Origin: Dehalococcoidia bacterium
GTDB taxonomy: Bacteria > Chloroflexota > Dehalococcoidia > DSTF01 > JALHUB01
Length of the DNA: 5,644 nucleotides
Assembly: GCA_022865685.1 (NCBI GenBank)
Contig: JALHUB010000303.1
Span: 1-5,644 of the forward strand
Direction: 5' to 3'
Below, one piece after another: positions 5,385 to 5,644 of the stretch (positions are counted from its first letter, which is position 1; each line of letters opens with the position of its first letter). Made by a program: the position numbers and the translations under genes. Under the pieces are notes generated by a model. The model had not been told where the DNA came from. It made no database searches and saw only the letters and a list, made by a program, of their open reading frames with translations.

Positions 5385-5644
5385 CTATCCCTTGATCACC
5401 GCCAGCGGCTTCATCCGCGCTACCTTGCGCGAGATGCCCGCGCGGTCCAGCACCTCCACCACGTCCGCCACGTCCTTGTACGCCTCGCTCGCCTCTTCCG
5501 CCAGCAGTGACCGGTTCCGCACGCGCACGACGATGCCGCGCGCCTCCAGCCGTCCGACGATGTCGACGCCCTGCAGCGAGCGCCTGGCCGCGCCCCGGCT
5601 CTGCAGCCGACCGGCGCCGTGGCAGGTCGAGCCCCATGTCTCGG
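5385..5644 (-). CDS. rtcB: RNA-splicing ligase RtcB, C-terminal part (5' end outside window)
   Basis: RtcB joins RNA 2',3'-cyclic phosphate (via 3'-phosphate) to 5'-OH ends, using GTP and Mn2+, in RNA repair and, in archaea and eukaryotes, tRNA splicing. The last 85 codons are visible, ending at TAG (5387-5385). The segment starts ETWGSTCHGAGRLQSRGAA; the His of CHGAGR matches the family's GMP-attachment histidine. From that His to the end there are 78 residues, the same as in the 481-residue Pyrococcus enzyme, where it is His404. Downstream LLAEEASEAYKDV and the terminal ISRKVARMKPLAVIKG are typical RtcB C-terminal signatures, so the 3' end is complete. The other metal- and GTP-binding residues lie outside the window. 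Another minus-strand frame is also open here, but only this frame gives RtcB. The gene converges on the membrane protein gene, with a palindrome between them. Confidence 0.95.
   Translation of the reverse strand, partial: ETWGSTCHGAGRLQSRGAARRSLQGVDIVGRLEARGIVVRVRNRSLLAEEASEAYKDVADVVEVLDRAGISRKVARMKPLAVIKG

Noticed and set aside
5371..5637. Minus-strand 88-codon frame at the right edge
   Set aside because: Gly/Arg-rich wrong-frame reading; the frame ending at 5385 gives the RtcB C-terminus with CHGAGR and VIKG.
1..5644. tRNA, rRNA, CRISPR array or transposase gene
   Set aside because: Reading both strands I saw no cloverleaf, no regularly spaced repeat-spacer pattern and no transposase or integrase motifs.

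Overview
This is a GC-rich bacterial chromosomal window. Sampled 60-base rows of the housekeeping genes run from about 60% to almost 80% GC. It holds conserved genes separated by short palindromic intergenic repeats, plus one accessory-looking insert. The GC-rich GTAGGGGC palindromes between genes and a -10-like box seven bases before an ATG (a leaderless-type start) would fit a Chloroflexota (Dehalococcoidia-like) genome. That assignment is an inference from style, not proof.

Layout. (1) Positions 1-2113, plus strand: a UvrD/PcrA-type superfamily 1A DNA helicase whose 5' end, including the Walker A motif, lies outside the window; the C-terminal RNA-polymerase-binding-type domain is intact. 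(2) 2110-2175: a 66-bp composite inverted repeat whose first bases supply the helicase stop codon. (3) 2236-3084, plus: an MscS-family mechanosensitive channel with a likely leaderless start. (4) 3125-4208, plus: two overlapping genes of unknown function with visibly lower GC (42-43% in some rows). The first encodes a two-helix membrane protein, the second a soluble protein. Both appear to carry a related small beta-barrel (FlgT C-terminal-like) domain, so they look like one accessory unit. (5) 4209-4774: no intact gene. It holds a weak hairpin, the C-terminal remnant of a minus-strand PD40/TolB-type beta-propeller gene, and a pair of tandem G/C-rich stem-loops at 4547-4593 just beyond the break in that remnant. 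(6) 4775-5350, plus: a single-pass membrane protein of unknown function. (7) 5347-5374: another GTAGGGGC palindrome, again supplying the stop codon, between convergent genes. (8) 5385 to the right edge, minus: the C-terminal part of the RNA ligase RtcB, including the HGAGR guanylylation histidine.

The genes do not form one pathway. DNA repair (PcrA), osmotic protection (MscS) and RNA repair (RtcB) are ordinary scattered housekeeping functions. The part least explained by known biology is the 3.1-4.2 kb two-gene unit. The repeats that abut stop codons and the decayed propeller gene suggest repeat-mediated remodelling of the intergenic regions here.
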